NCBI RefSeq assembly: GCF_004167665.1
Contig: NZ_SEWE01000003.1
Span: forward strand, 141,135-205,134
Reading direction: 5' to 3'
DNA length: 64,000 nt
Source of the DNA: Hymenobacter persicinus
GTDB lineage: Bacteria > Bacteroidota > Bacteroidia > Cytophagales > Hymenobacteraceae
Below are positions 1 through 8,299 of this stretch, piece after piece (the first letter of the stretch is position 1; each line of letters opens with the position of its first letter). The notes beneath the pieces are model-generated. The model was not told the DNA's origin, made no database searches, and saw only the letters and a list, made by a program, of their open reading frames with translations. A program made the translations under genes and the position numbers.

Positions 1-1
1 C

Positions 2-3000
2 TCCGCCGGCCGCCTCTACATCAACGCGCCCAACAACAAGTCGGGCCGCAAGAAGCTCGGCGCGTACCCCTCGTTCGACGCCAGCACCGGGGCCTACGTG
101 TTCTTCAACAAGCCCGAAGTACTCGGCGGCGCCTACGACACGGCCGTGTACTTCGACATTCCGCCCTTCAAGCTCGACTCGCTCAACAACAAGAACCGCT
201 CGGCCGTGGGCTTCAAGGGCACGTTCGTGTCGGGTGGCATCATGCCGAGCTTCAAAACCAAGCTGAGTTTGCAGGACGACGGCTCCCTGGGCTTCGTCTA
301 CGACGTGCCCAAGGAGGGCTTCCCGATCTACGGGGGCAAGGGCAAGCTGTACAACAAGGTGACCATGAGCAACCGCGGTATTCAGGGCGTGGGCAAGGTG
401 AATTACCTGACCGGCGAGTTCCTGAGCGACCAGTTTATCTTCTACCGCGACTCCCTCGTGACGGTGGGCAAAACGGCCACCATTGGTCAGGGCCCGCTCA
501 ATGGGGTCGAATTTGCCAAGGTCACGCTGCTGCCGGGCTACCAGATGAAGTGGGCCGTGAAACAGGACTCGATGTACCTGAGCACCTCCAAGGACGCCCA
601 GGCCATGAAGTACTACAACGGCGAATACAGCTTCCGCGGCACCACCATCCTGACGCCCGGCGGCCTCTACGGCGACGGCCGCATGGACGGCCCGCAGTCG
701 TTTATCCGTTCCCGTTCGTTTGCGTTCAAGCCCACCAGCTACTCGGGCAAGAAGTCGACGCTGAGCATTAAGTCGGCCGAGGCCAACAAGCCCGCGCTGA
801 CGGCCAACGAAGTCGGGTTTGAGTACAACATCAAGCAGGGCTACGCCGACTTTGCCCGCGAGGAAGGCAGCAAGGCCAGCATCGACCTGCCGTATTCCGA
901 CTACAAAACCACCCTCAGCGGCGGTAAGTGGGACTTCAAGAAGAAGATGGTGCAGATGCGCGTGGCCGCCGGCGCCGACTCCTCGCGCTCGTACTTCTAC
1001 TCCACTAAGCCCGAGCAGCACGGCCTGAAGTTCCGGGCCAGCACCGGGCAGTACGACCTGAGCCGCTACCGCCTGGTGGCCGGCGGCGTGCCCTACATTG
1101 CCTCCGCCGACGCCTGGATTGAGCCCGACAGCAACAAGGTGTACGTGCTGGCCAACGCCCAGATGCGCACCTTCCAGAACGCCAACATCACCCTGGACTC
1201 CCTGGCCAAGTTCCACCACCTCTACAAAGGGGAAATCAAGGTGCTCTCGCGCACGGCCTTCACCGGCAACGCCCTGTATAACTACAAAACCGCCGCCGAC
1301 TCGTTTGCCATCAAGTTCAGCTCCTTTGCCGTCGACTCGGCCGCGGCGCTGGGCGGCAAGCCGGGCAAGGGCGGTAAGGCCACGGCCAAAGGGCTGCTGA
1401 AGAAAAAGGACGACGTGGAGTTTGCGCCGCCGACCACGGCCGTGGCCTCCATTCAGGCCACCGACAAGTTTCACCTCGCGCCCCGCATTGCCTACCGCGG
1501 GGCCGTGAACCTGAACTCCCAGAAGCGCGGCTTCACCTTCGACGGGCAGAGCCGGCTGGAGTTTGCCAAGGCCCCGACTTCGGCCGAGTGGTTTGCCGTG
1601 CAGGACAGTATCGACCCCAAGGGCATTCGAATAAAGCTCCAGGAACCCAAGAGTGAGGATGGCACGCCCATGGTCACGGGCCTGTTCGTGTCCGACGCCT
1701 CCATGAAGGTGTATCCGCTGTTTGTGGCCGTCAAGCCCGGTATTACCGACATGAACCTGTTTCAGGTGGACGGCACGCTGAGCTACGACGCCAAGAAGCG
1801 CCAGTACGCCATCAGCCGCAACGACCTTTCGGACCCGAACGTGTACGAGGGCAGCGTGCTGACCCTGGACGACTCCACGGGCGCCATCAACCTGCGCGGC
1901 AAGCTGAACCTGATCAACTCCAACAAGGACTACAACCTCAGCGCCGCCGGCCTGGGCTACGCCAAGCCCGACAGCAACGTCTACAAGCTCGACGCCTTCC
2001 TGAACTTCGACATCAACATGCCCGAAAAGGCCGTGGAAGCCATGGGCACTGATATGGCCACCAACGCCCGCGGTCTGCCCGAGGCGCTGACCGGCTCCCA
2101 AGCCCAGCTCTACAAGATGGGCGAGTTTATCGGCAGCAAGGCCGTGCAGAGCTACTCCGACCGCAAGGGCGGCTACACGGCCCTGCAGAAGGTGTCGCCG
2201 AAGTTTTTGCACACGCTGGTGCTGAGCCAGGTGAACCTGAAGTGGAGCCCCAAGTTCAATGCCTGGTACTCGGTGGGTAAAATCGGGTTGGTGAGCGTGG
2301 GCAAGAAGGACATCAACGCCATGATTGATGGCTACATCGAAATCAAGAAGGAAGCCACCGGTGACCTGGTCGAAATGTACCTCGAGGCCGAGCCCCAGAC
2401 CTGGTACCACATCCGCTACTCCAACAACGTGCTGCTGGCCAAGGCCCAGCACGGCTCCTTCGACGAAATCATCGGCTACAAGGCCAAGGGTGACTACAAC
2501 ACGGCCACCGAGTACGGCTTCTACCTCGGCGACGACCAGGAGAAGGAGAACTTCACCCGCCACTTCCGCAAGGACTTCCTCAACGACAACAGCAAGGTGA
2601 AGCCCGTGGCCTCCCGCCCGGCCGGCACTATCGACTTTGCCGAAGACGACAAGAAGAAGAAAAAGAAGAAGGGCAGCGAGTTTGACATGGACAGCACCCC
2701 CGCCGCCGATGCCGCCCCGGTGGAGGACACGGGCAAGAAAAAGAAGAAGGGCAAGGACGACGCCAACGACCCCTTCAGCACGGCTGATACCCCCGCCGCC
2801 CCGCCGGCCGAGGATACCAGCAAAAAGAAGAAAAAGGAGGAAGCCGCCGTGGAGAAAACCACCCCGGCCCCAGCCCCGGCCACTCCCCCCGCTGAGCCGG
2901 CGGCCGTCGACCCCAAGGCGGCGGCCAAGGAAGCCGACCGCCTGAAGAAAGAGGAGGAGAAAAAGGCCAAGGAGGCCGAAAAGCTGAAAAAGGAAGAGGA

Positions 3001-3046
3001 GAAAAAGAAAAAGAAGAAGGAGGACGACCCCTTCGGCGATTCTTAA
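2..3046 (+). CDS. Large lysine-tailed protein of unknown function (5' end outside window)
   Basis: The frame is open to the left window edge, so the GTG at position 98 is an internal codon and the true start lies upstream; 1014 residues are visible. The body is rich in short Gly/Asp/Tyr-containing strands and looks like a long beta-structured protein. No catalytic motif is recognised. The last 130 residues or so are low complexity: blocks of consecutive lysines (such as KKKKKKGSE) alternate with acidic and Pro/Ala stretches, ending in DDPFGDS. Such tails are seen on large envelope-associated Bacteroidota proteins, but the function and the location here are unknown. A strong terminator follows directly. 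Coding is certain; identity is not. Confidence 0.85.
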   Translation, partial: SAGRLYINAPNNKSGRKKLGAYPSFDASTGAYVFFNKPEVLGGAYDTAVYFDIPPFKLDSLNNKNRSAVGFKGTFVSGGIMPSFKTKLSLQDDGSLGFVYDVPKEGFPIYGGKGKLYNKVTMSNRGIQGVGKVNYLTGEFLSDQFIFYRDSLVTVGKTATIGQGPLNGVEFAKVTLLPGYQMKWAVKQDSMYLSTSKDAQAMKYYNGEYSFRGTTILTPGGLYGDGRMDGPQSFIRSRSFAFKPTSYSGKKSTLSIKSAEANKPALTANEVGFEYNIKQGYADFAREEGSKASIDLPYSDYKTTLSGGKWDFKKKMVQMRVAAGADSSRSYFYSTKPEQHGLKFRASTGQYDLSRYRLVAGGVPYIASADAWIEPDSNKVYVLANAQMRTFQNANITLDSLAKFHHLYKGEIKVLSRTAFTGNALYNYKTAADSFAIKFSSFAVDSAAALGGKPGKGGKATAKGLLKKKDDVEFAPPTTAVASIQATDKFHLAPRIAYRGAVNLNSQKRGFTFDGQSRLEFAKAPTSAEWFAVQDSIDPKGIRIKLQEPKSEDGTPMVTGLFVSDASMKVYPLFVAVKPGITDMNLFQVDGTLSYDAKKRQYAISRNDLSDPNVYEGSVLTLDDSTGAINLRGKLNLINSNKDYNLSAAGLGYAKPDSNVYKLDAFLNFDINMPEKAVEAMGTDMATNARGLPEALTGSQAQLYKMGEFIGSKAVQSYSDRKGGYTALQKVSPKFLHTLVLSQVNLKWSPKFNAWYSVGKIGLVSVGKKDINAMIDGYIEIKKEATGDLVEMYLEAEPQTWYHIRYSNNVLLAKAQHGSFDEIIGYKAKGDYNTATEYGFYLGDDQEKENFTRHFRKDFLNDNSKVKPVASRPAGTIDFAEDDKKKKKKKGSEFDMDSTPAADAAPVEDTGKKKKKGKDDANDPFSTADTPAAPPAEDTSKKKKKEEAAVEKTTPAPAPATPPAEPAAVDPKAAAKEADRLKKEEEKKAKEAEKLKKEEEKKKKKKEDDPFGDS

Positions 3047-3068
3047 TTCCGCTCCGCACTGCTTGTAA

Positions 3069-3105
3069 CAGCCCCGCCCGGTTATCCGGCGCGGGGCTGT
3101 TTTTT
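3069..3105 (+). terminator. Rho-independent terminator
   Basis: A GC-rich hairpin (CAGCCCCGC paired with GCGGGGCTG) is followed by a run of six T. It lies just after the stop of the large lysine-tailed gene. Confidence 0.85.
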
Positions 3106-3108
3106 GCC

Positions 3109-3214
3109 GTAGCGCGAACTTTAGCTGCGCTGTCCTGCGGTTGTAATTCGCGGACCATAACGACAGTTTTTCAGTCGTATCGTTCAGCTGCGCGAACTAC
3201 AAAGTTCGCGCTAC
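3109..3214. repeat. REP-like imperfect inverted repeat
   Basis: The left end reads GTAGCGCGAACTTTAGCTGC. The right end, read on the minus strand, gives GTAGCGCGAACTTTGTAG, so the two ends are inverted copies of one motif around a partly self-complementary core (GATACGAC near the centre pairs with its complement). It fills the whole intergenic space between a terminator and the plsY promoter. Confidence 0.7.
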
Positions 3215-3229
3215 AGTAAAGAAGCCCGT

Positions 3230-3237
3230 TATCTTTG
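3230..3237 (+). promoter_or_regulatory. Bacteroidota -7 box (TATCTTTG) upstream of plsY
   Basis: TATCTTTG fits the TAnnTTTG consensus of the Bacteroidota housekeeping sigma factor. It covers the TTG at 3235 that would otherwise extend plsY, which argues that translation starts downstream at 3268. Confidence 0.6.
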
Positions 3238-3267
3238 GCCGACTCCCCATTCCCCCACCTCGCCTCC

Positions 3268-3906
3268 ATGAACCTGCCCCTGATTCTCGTCCTGCTGCTT
3301 GCTGCCTACCTTATCGGCTCCATCCCGACGGCGCTCTGGGTCGGCCGCCGCTTCTTCGGCCTCGACATTCGGGAACACGGCTCCGGCAACGCGGGCGCCA
3401 CCAACACCTTCCGGGTGCTGGGCAAAAAGCCCGGCTCGGTGGTCATGGCCATCGACATTCTCAAGGGCTGGGCCGCCACCATGATGGCCACGGTGATGCT
3501 CCACCAGGGTGCCATCGAGCCCGGGCAGCTGCTTTACTTCCAGCTGGCCTGCGGGGTGCTGGCGGTGCTGGGCCACATCTACCCTGTCTTCGCCCAGTTT
3601 CGCGGGGGCAAGGGGGTGGCCACGGTGCTGGGCATGATGCTGGCCATTGCCCCGGCCACGGTGGGCGTCTGCATCCTGGTGTTTCTGGTGGTGCTGGTCT
3701 TGTTCCGCTACGTGTCGCTGGCTTCCATGTCGGCCGGAGTGGCTTTTGCCCTGCTCCAGCTGCTGCCCGCCTTCCGGCCCCAGAACCCACTGCTGCTTTA
3801 CTTCGGCTTCGTACTAGCCGCCCTGCTCATCTACACCCACCGCGCCAACATCGGCCGCCTGCGCGCCGGCAATGAGAGCCGGGTACCGATGTTCGGGCGG
3901 AAGTAG
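3268..3906 (+). CDS. plsY: Glycerol-3-phosphate acyltransferase PlsY
   Basis: PlsY is an inner-membrane enzyme that moves the acyl group of acyl-phosphate to glycerol 3-phosphate, giving lysophosphatidic acid in the first step of phospholipid synthesis. The protein (212 aa) is an alternation of hydrophobic helices with the PlsY loop motifs: [11 protein letters not shown] near the N-terminus, then [18 protein letters not shown], then [18 protein letters not shown]. These carry the glycine-rich and Ser/Asn residues of the active site. The start is set at the ATG at 3268, because an upstream TTG lies inside the promoter box. It is a single gene, followed two bases later by a small ORF. Confidence 0.96.
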   Translation: MNLPLILVLLLAAYLIGSIPTALWVGRRFFGLDIREHGSGNAGATNTFRVLGKKPGSVVMAIDILKGWAATMMATVMLHQGAIEPGQLLYFQLACGVLAVLGHIYPVFAQFRGGKGVATVLGMMLAIAPATVGVCILVFLVVLVLFRYVSLASMSAGVAFALLQLLPAFRPQNPLLLYFGFVLAALLIYTHRANIGRLRAGNESRVPMFGRK

Positions 3907-3907
3907 G

Positions 3908-4216
3908 ATGTTACCTACTTCAACCACTAATCCGGAAGCCAACTACCGTGTTATAGCCACCCAATGGATAGGCTCTACACGGCTGGTTATTTACGACTGG
4001 ATGGAATTCCCACTAGGACAGCCGGCTCGCAACCTATTCGCCTATGATGCCAAAGGGGTATTTTTGTGGCGGGCTGAGGATATCGACCAAGGTGCTGTTG
4101 ATGCCTACGTTTCGTTTCAGTCGGAGCAGCCCTTGCGCGTATGGAACTTCGCCGGCTTCGTATGTGCGATTGACTGCAAAACCGGGGAGGTGTTGGCGAA
4201 AGAGGAAAGGAGATAG
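3908..4216 (+). CDS. Small hypothetical protein
   Basis: This 102-aa protein starts one base after the plsY stop codon, so it is probably cotranscribed with plsY. It is rich in Trp and aromatic residues and has the pattern IATQWIGSTRLVIYDW, then LFAYDAKGVFLWR, then GFVCAIDCKTGEVL, which reads like two or three beta-propeller blades or a small beta-sandwich. No catalytic motif is recognised. An alternative longer reading from 3872 would overlap the plsY end and is less likely. Coding is likely from amino-acid composition and close coupling; the function is unknown. Confidence 0.6.
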   Translation: MLPTSTTNPEANYRVIATQWIGSTRLVIYDWMEFPLGQPARNLFAYDAKGVFLWRAEDIDQGAVDAYVSFQSEQPLRVWNFAGFVCAIDCKTGEVLAKEERR

Positions 4217-4224
4217 CAAAATGG

Positions 4225-4306
4225 GTAGAGACGCATACTTGCGTCTCATCGGCCGCACCATTTGGCTTGTTTCGTTCAACGACGAGACGCAAGTATGCGT
4301 CTCTAC
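4225..4306. repeat. 23-bp perfect inverted repeat with 36-bp spacer
   Basis: Arm 4225-4247 (GTAGAGACGCATACTTGCGT plus CTC) is exactly reverse-complementary to 4284-4306. Each arm is itself a small palindrome: GAGACGCA, TACT, TGCGTCTC. It sits right after the small ORF and may fold as a long cruciform or transcript hairpin. It looks like a MITE- or REP-like intergenic element. Confidence 0.9.
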
Positions 4307-4364
4307 GTCGTTCGGGCGGCTATTTCATGCAGCCGAACAGCGTCTTCGTGCTGCCCCGCCGGGG

Positions 4365-4523
4365 CTACTTCTTCCGGCCGCGCTTATGCCACTCCCGCAC
4401 CGACAGCCCTAAGATGAGTGCCCCTAAAGCTGCCAGAATTAGCATAGCTGTGTGGCCTTCCTCCGACGACCAATCAGCGCGTTGACTACCCCCGTAGCTA
4501 CTGAAAGCAAGCAGTAGATTCAT
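4365..4523 (-). CDS. Possible 52-aa single-pass membrane miniprotein
   Basis: Reading the minus strand from an ATG at 4523 gives 52 residues. It starts MNLLLAFSSYGG, has a hydrophobic helix MLILAALGALILGLSV near residues 27-42 and ends in a basic tail REWHKRGRKK. A shorter start is the Met at residue 27. The hydrophobic core with a positive C-terminal flank is what a small membrane protein would show. There is no homologue in mind, no clear promoter, and repeats lie on both sides, so it may be chance. Confidence 0.35.
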   Translation of the reverse strand: MNLLLAFSSYGGSQRADWSSEEGHTAMLILAALGALILGLSVREWHKRGRKK

Positions 4524-4675
4524 GCTACTAGGCTACCCAAACCCGCTGATAAGAACCTTAGGATGCATGCTGAGAGGGCGTCGAGTAGCCCGAAGCACTA
4601 ACCGGCTGGCCCGAAACCCCACCAAAGCCGGCCCAGGCCCCGCCCGCTACCCCCGAAGGGGTGAAATTAGCTGCC

Positions 4676-4838
4676 GGTTGGAGCTTCGGTCGTTCCGGTT
4701 GCCTCTTCGGTCGTTCCGGTTGAGGCTTCGGGGGGGCCGGTCAGTGCTTCGGGCGCTCCGGTTGGTGGTTTGGTTGCTCCGGGCGGTTCTTCGGTCGTTC
4801 CGGTTGGCGCATCAGCCGTTCCGGTTGGGGCTTCGGAC
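4676..4838. repeat. 21-bp tandem repeat (minisatellite), about 7.7 copies
   Basis: Units of exactly 21 bp begin at 4676, 4697, 4718, 4739, 4760, 4781, 4802 and 4823 (partial). The unit consensus is close to GGTTGGNGCTTCGGTCGTTCC. Because 21 is a multiple of three, all frames give heptad repeats: LRSFRLP on the plus strand and TGTTEAP or QPERPKR on the minus strand. None of these frames has a convincing start and flanks, so I treat it as non-coding or decayed. The wider gap 4524-4980 holds nothing else I recognise. Confidence 0.85.
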
Positions 4839-4980
4839 TAACAAACGGGGCGTTGGTCCTGCTAATCCGGGCGATGGTCCTTCTTTTTAGGAGCGGCGGC
4901 GGGAGGGAACTAGGTTAGTAGCAGTCGATATCGAGCTGATAGTCGGCATATCCTTCCCTTTTTTTATTATCCGTCATTTT

Positions 4981-5673
4981 ATGAAAGACAAGAACCCCGT
5001 AGCCGAGTACCCCTTCACCCAGGCCCAACTCTGGCAGCGCTGCCTGGACCTGCAATCCGCCCTCACCCGCGACGCGGCCGCGCTGGCCGGGCGGGGCATC
5101 ACCGCCGCCCACCTCACCAAGCTCAAAGCCGATACTGCCGCCTTCGGCGAGATGGAGCCCGACACGGTGCTAGTGCAGGAAGGCGCCGCCGTGACCGAAG
5201 AGAAAGACGCCGTAGTGCTAGCTCTGGAAACCAGTGTGCAGCAGGTACTGAGCATCATTGCCCTGCAGGATGAGCCGCGCACGGCCCGCTACAAGCGCTT
5301 CGGCGTGAGCAGCGTGACCGATCTTACCGAGCCTAAGCTGCACCTGGCCGCCACCATGCTGGTAAAGCAGGGCCGCAAGTACCTGGCCGAGTACGCCGAG
5401 CAGGGCCTGACGGCGGCAATGCTCGACGCGGTAGCCGGGCACAACGAGGCGTTTGTGGAGGGCCTAGCCGAGCGCAAGGAGGCCGAAAACACCCGCAGCG
5501 GGGCCACGCGGGCGCGGCTGCTGTTTGCCAACGGCCTCTACCGGCAGCTGGTGCAGCTCTGCGCCGCCGGCACCTCGGTGTGGCAGCTTACCGACGCGGC
5601 CAAGGCCCGGGAGTACGTGGTCGACCCGGCGGCGGTGGCGGCCCGGCCGGTACCGCCCAAGCCGGCGGGCTAA
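4981..5673 (+). CDS. Hypothetical alpha-helical protein
   Basis: This 230-aa protein starts at ATG 4981, after an AT-rich stretch. It is almost entirely amphipathic helix, rich in Ala, Glu, Leu and Thr, with no signal peptide or membrane span, and ends in a short Pro-rich tail (ARPVPPKPAG). It looks like a helical-bundle protein made of two or three similar four-helix units, for example around ITAAHLTKLKADTAAF and LTAAMLDAVAGHNEAF. No enzyme motif is visible. It stands alone, followed by a strong terminator. Proteins of this size and style recur in Hymenobacter, but I know of no assigned function. Confidence 0.75.
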   Translation: MKDKNPVAEYPFTQAQLWQRCLDLQSALTRDAAALAGRGITAAHLTKLKADTAAFGEMEPDTVLVQEGAAVTEEKDAVVLALETSVQQVLSIIALQDEPRTARYKRFGVSSVTDLTEPKLHLAATMLVKQGRKYLAEYAEQGLTAAMLDAVAGHNEAFVEGLAERKEAENTRSGATRARLLFANGLYRQLVQLCAAGTSVWQLTDAAKAREYVVDPAAVAARPVPPKPAG

Positions 5674-5695
5674 GGCCCCGGGCCCGGAAGGAGTG

Positions 5696-5734
5696 TGCCC
5701 CGGTGACCGGTTAGCCGGGCACCGGGGCATTTTA
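5696..5734 (+). terminator. Rho-independent terminator
   Basis: TGCCCCGGTG pairs with CACCGGGGCA around a short loop, followed by TTTTAG. It ends the helical hypothetical gene. Confidence 0.8.
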
Positions 5735-5831
5735 GTGTCCGTCGGGCTAGGGCCGGCGGGGTGGACGCGGTACCTTTAATCCAACCATTAGCCGCTCGCG
5801 CTGTTGGGAAGCTGATACTTCTTTTTTGCTG

Positions 5832-6260
5832 ATGACTGACATTACCCTTATTGCTGAGTCCTACGGCTCCATGCTGCTGGCTCCGGACGTGCCCTGCCTG
5901 ATCGTGCAGTGGCACGGCTTCGCCAACCAGGCACAGTTTCAGTCGTTGATGGACCGCGGCCTGGCCCTGTACGTAGAAGAAGCCCGGCGGACCCAGCCCC
6001 TGGGCTGGCTGGCCGACACCCGCCACGTGGGGGCCACCACGCCCGCCCTGCAGGAGTGGCTGGCCCACGACTGGAACCCGCGGGCCTACGCAGCCGGCAT
6101 CCGGCACTGCAGCTTTGTGGCGCCGGAAAGCGTGTTCGGGCAGATTTCGGTGCAGCAGTACACGGCCCACACCACCGAGGCCGCGACCTACCGGATTGAG
6201 CCCGCCTACCATCGTACCCTGGCCGCGGCCAAGCGCTGGCTGCGCGAGCAGTTGGCGTAG
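5832..6260 (+). CDS. STAS/SEC14-like protein, copy 1
   Basis: This 142-aa soluble protein starts at ATG 5832, six bases inside a TTG that the frame would also allow. It has an alternating beta-alpha pattern: a first strand CLIVQWHGF, a helix, GWLADTRHVG ending the second strand, then AAGIRHCSFVAPESVFGQ. The Asp-Thr-Arg after the hydrophobic strand and the later AGxRH element are shared with the next gene, so the two are tandem paralogues. The fold resembles the SpoIIAA-like/STAS family, which binds partners or lipids and has no catalysis. The role here is unknown; a regulatory adaptor is an inference. Confidence 0.7.
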   Translation: MTDITLIAESYGSMLLAPDVPCLIVQWHGFANQAQFQSLMDRGLALYVEEARRTQPLGWLADTRHVGATTPALQEWLAHDWNPRAYAAGIRHCSFVAPESVFGQISVQQYTAHTTEAATYRIEPAYHRTLAAAKRWLREQLA

Positions 6261-6330
6261 CGCCGCCTCCTGGCCCCGGGTATTACTTTTCTCTTTTGCC
6301 GACCCTTGGTGGCGGTGTTGCCCTATCCTT

Positions 6331-6741
6331 ATGAAACAAGAACTGCAAAGCTCCCTGGGCCGCCCCTACATTACCATCGAAGATGACCAGGCCAACCGCT
6401 GGATTTCGGTCGACTGGGCCGGCTATCTGACTCCCGACAGCATCAAGGCCGGTGCAGCGGCCTACATTGCGGCCGTGGCCGAGTCGGGCTTTAACTGCGT
6501 GCTCAACGACACGCGCAAGGTGCTCGGCCCCTGGGACCATTCCCTCGACTGGGTCGTCAACGTGTGGGCCGTGGAGGCTACCGCCGCCGGCGTGCGCCAC
6601 TTCGCCATGGTTTCGACGCCCGATTCCATGGCCGACGCCTCGGCCGCCAAGTTCTACGCCCAGCTCAAGGGCTTCGAGGTGCGCATCTTCGGCAACGACG
6701 ACGACGCCAAAGCCTGGCTGCGCACGGTGTGCGGCAAGTAG
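6331..6741 (+). CDS. STAS/SEC14-like protein, copy 2
   Basis: This 136-aa paralogue of the preceding gene lies 70 bp downstream. Shared landmarks in the same order are a WAGYLT segment after the first strand, NCVLNDTRKVLGPW, a helix starting DWVVNVWAVEA, and AGVRHFAMVSTPDSMAD. Copy 2 keeps the GPW and DW signature more clearly than copy 1. There is no signal peptide or membrane span. The pair is probably cotranscribed. The family is structurally similar to anti-sigma-antagonist STAS domains, but no kinase or sigma-factor partner gene lies nearby, so function is unassigned. Confidence 0.75.
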   Translation: MKQELQSSLGRPYITIEDDQANRWISVDWAGYLTPDSIKAGAAAYIAAVAESGFNCVLNDTRKVLGPWDHSLDWVVNVWAVEATAAGVRHFAMVSTPDSMADASAAKFYAQLKGFEVRIFGNDDDAKAWLRTVCGK

Positions 6742-6758
6742 AGCCGGCTGGAAAACCA

Positions 6759-6791
6759 CCGTCATGCTTCGCCTTCGGCTCTGCATGACGT
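6759..6791. repeat. Intergenic palindrome GTCATGC/GCATGAC
   Basis: GTCATGC (6761-6767) pairs with GCATGAC (6783-6789) around a 15-base loop rich in CTTCG. It resembles a degenerate copy of the widespread intergenic GTCATGC repeat. It is followed by TTCTGG rather than a T run, so it is not a typical terminator. Confidence 0.55.
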
Positions 6792-6868
6792 TCTGGTTAT
6801 AGCCTAGCCGTCGGCTCCCGGCTTCTGCCTACTTTTACCCCCGCATTTCCACCTAACCCCACCGCCGC

Positions 6869-8233
6869 ATGGCTTCTTACCTCGAAAGCAACCAGGAACG
6901 TTTCTTAAGTGAGCTGCTCGACTGGCTGCGTATCCCGTCCGTTTCGGCCGACCCGAAGTTTCACGCCGACGTGCTCAAGGCCGCCGACTACCTTAAAGCC
7001 CGCCTCGAAGAAGTAGGGGTGGAGAACGTGGAGCTCTGCCAGACCGCCGGCAACCCCATCGTCTACGGCGACAAAATCGTGGATCCCAGCCTGCCCACGG
7101 TGCTCGTCTACGGCCACTACGACGTGCAGCCCGCCGACCCCTACGAGCTCTGGACCTCGCCGCCGTTTGAGCCCGTCATCAAGGACGGCAACATCTACGC
7201 CCGCGGCGCCTGCGACGACAAAGGCCAGGTCTACATGCACGTAAAGGCCTTCGAAATGCTGATGCAGGACGGCGGCATGCCCTGCAACGTGAAGTTCATG
7301 TTTGAGGGCGAGGAGGAAGTAGGCTCCAGCAACCTGGGCATCTTCGTGAAGGCCAACAAGGAAAAGCTCAAGGCCGACGTCATCTTAATTTCCGACACCG
7401 GCATTCTGGCCAACGACGTGCCCAGCATCGAAGTAGGGCTGCGCGGCCTCTCGTACCACGAGGTGGAAGTAACGGGCCCGAACCGGGATTTGCACTCCGG
7501 CCTTTACGGCGGCGCCGTGCCCAACCCCATCAACGTGCTCTGCAAGATGATTGCCTCCCTGCACGACGAAAACAATCACATTACCATCCCCGCCTTCTAC
7601 GACAACGTGGACGAGCTTTCGGCCGAGGAGCGCGCCGAAATGGCCAAGGCTCCGCACTCCGACGAGGAGTTCAAGAAAAGCATCGGCCTGACCGACATCT
7701 ACGGTGAGAAAGGCTACAGCACCCTGGAGCGCACCAGCATCCGGCCCACGCTCGACGTGAACGGCATCTGGGGCGGCTACACCGGCGAGGGCGCCAAAAC
7801 CGTCATTGCCTCCAAGGCCTACGCCAAAATCTCGATGCGCCTGGTGCCCCACCAGACCTCCGACGAAATCACGGCCCTGTTCCAAAAGCACTTCGAAAGC
7901 ATTGCTCCCAGCGGCGTGACGGTGAAAGTAACGCCCCACCACGGCGGTGAGCCGGTCGTGACGCCCACTGATTCGGTCGCCTACAAGGCCGCGGCCGACG
8001 CCATGGAAACCACCTTCGGTAAGCGCCCCATCCCGACCCGCGGCGGCGGCTCCATCCCCATCGTGGCCATGTTCAAAACCGAGCTGGGCCTCGACTCCGT
8101 GCTGCTCGGCTTCGGCCTCGACTCGGATGCCATCCACTCGCCTAACGAGCACTACGGCGTATTCAACTTCCTGAAGGGCATCGAAACCATCCCGCACTTC
8201 TACCGCAACTACGCGGCGGCCATGAAAGGCTAG
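6869..8233 (+). CDS. M20 family dipeptidase
   Basis: This is a cytosolic zinc dipeptidase of the M20 family (CNDP/PepV-like), cleaving dipeptides or similar small amides. The 454-aa length is normal. Metal and catalytic motifs are present in order: GHYDVQP near residues 82-88 (zinc His83, catalytic Asp85), GACDDKGQ near 113-120 (bridging Asp), EGEEEVGS near 146-153 (catalytic and zinc Glu), SDTG near 175-178, and a C-terminal HSPNE with the last zinc His. The small dimerisation domain lies between about 200 and 380. The ATG at 6869 gives a standard N-terminus. It is a single gene ended by a long palindromic terminator shared with the convergent barrel gene. Confidence 0.93.
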   Translation: MASYLESNQERFLSELLDWLRIPSVSADPKFHADVLKAADYLKARLEEVGVENVELCQTAGNPIVYGDKIVDPSLPTVLVYGHYDVQPADPYELWTSPPFEPVIKDGNIYARGACDDKGQVYMHVKAFEMLMQDGGMPCNVKFMFEGEEEVGSSNLGIFVKANKEKLKADVILISDTGILANDVPSIEVGLRGLSYHEVEVTGPNRDLHSGLYGGAVPNPINVLCKMIASLHDENNHITIPAFYDNVDELSAEERAEMAKAPHSDEEFKKSIGLTDIYGEKGYSTLERTSIRPTLDVNGIWGGYTGEGAKTVIASKAYAKISMRLVPHQTSDEITALFQKHFESIAPSGVTVKVTPHHGGEPVVTPTDSVAYKAAADAMETTFGKRPIPTRGGGSIPIVAMFKTELGLDSVLLGFGLDSDAIHSPNEHYGVFNFLKGIETIPHFYRNYAAAMKG

Positions 8234-8252
8234 GGTAATTTCGATGAGCAAC

Positions 8253-8290
8253 AAAAAAGCCCGGTTCCTGCGCAGGAACCGGGCTTTTTT
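8253..8290. terminator. Bidirectional palindromic terminator, copy 1
   Basis: A near-perfect palindrome: AAAAAAGCCCGGTTCCTG with its complement CAGGAACCGGGCTTTTTT. It works in both directions between the convergent dipeptidase and barrel genes. An almost identical copy lies at 9060-9097. Confidence 0.9.
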
Positions 8291-8299
8291 GCGCGTGAG

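Noticed and set aside
4522..4890. 122-aa plus-strand ORF over the 21-bp repeat
   Set aside because: Its Leu/Arg-rich heptads are forced by the repeat length; there is no promoter or family signal.
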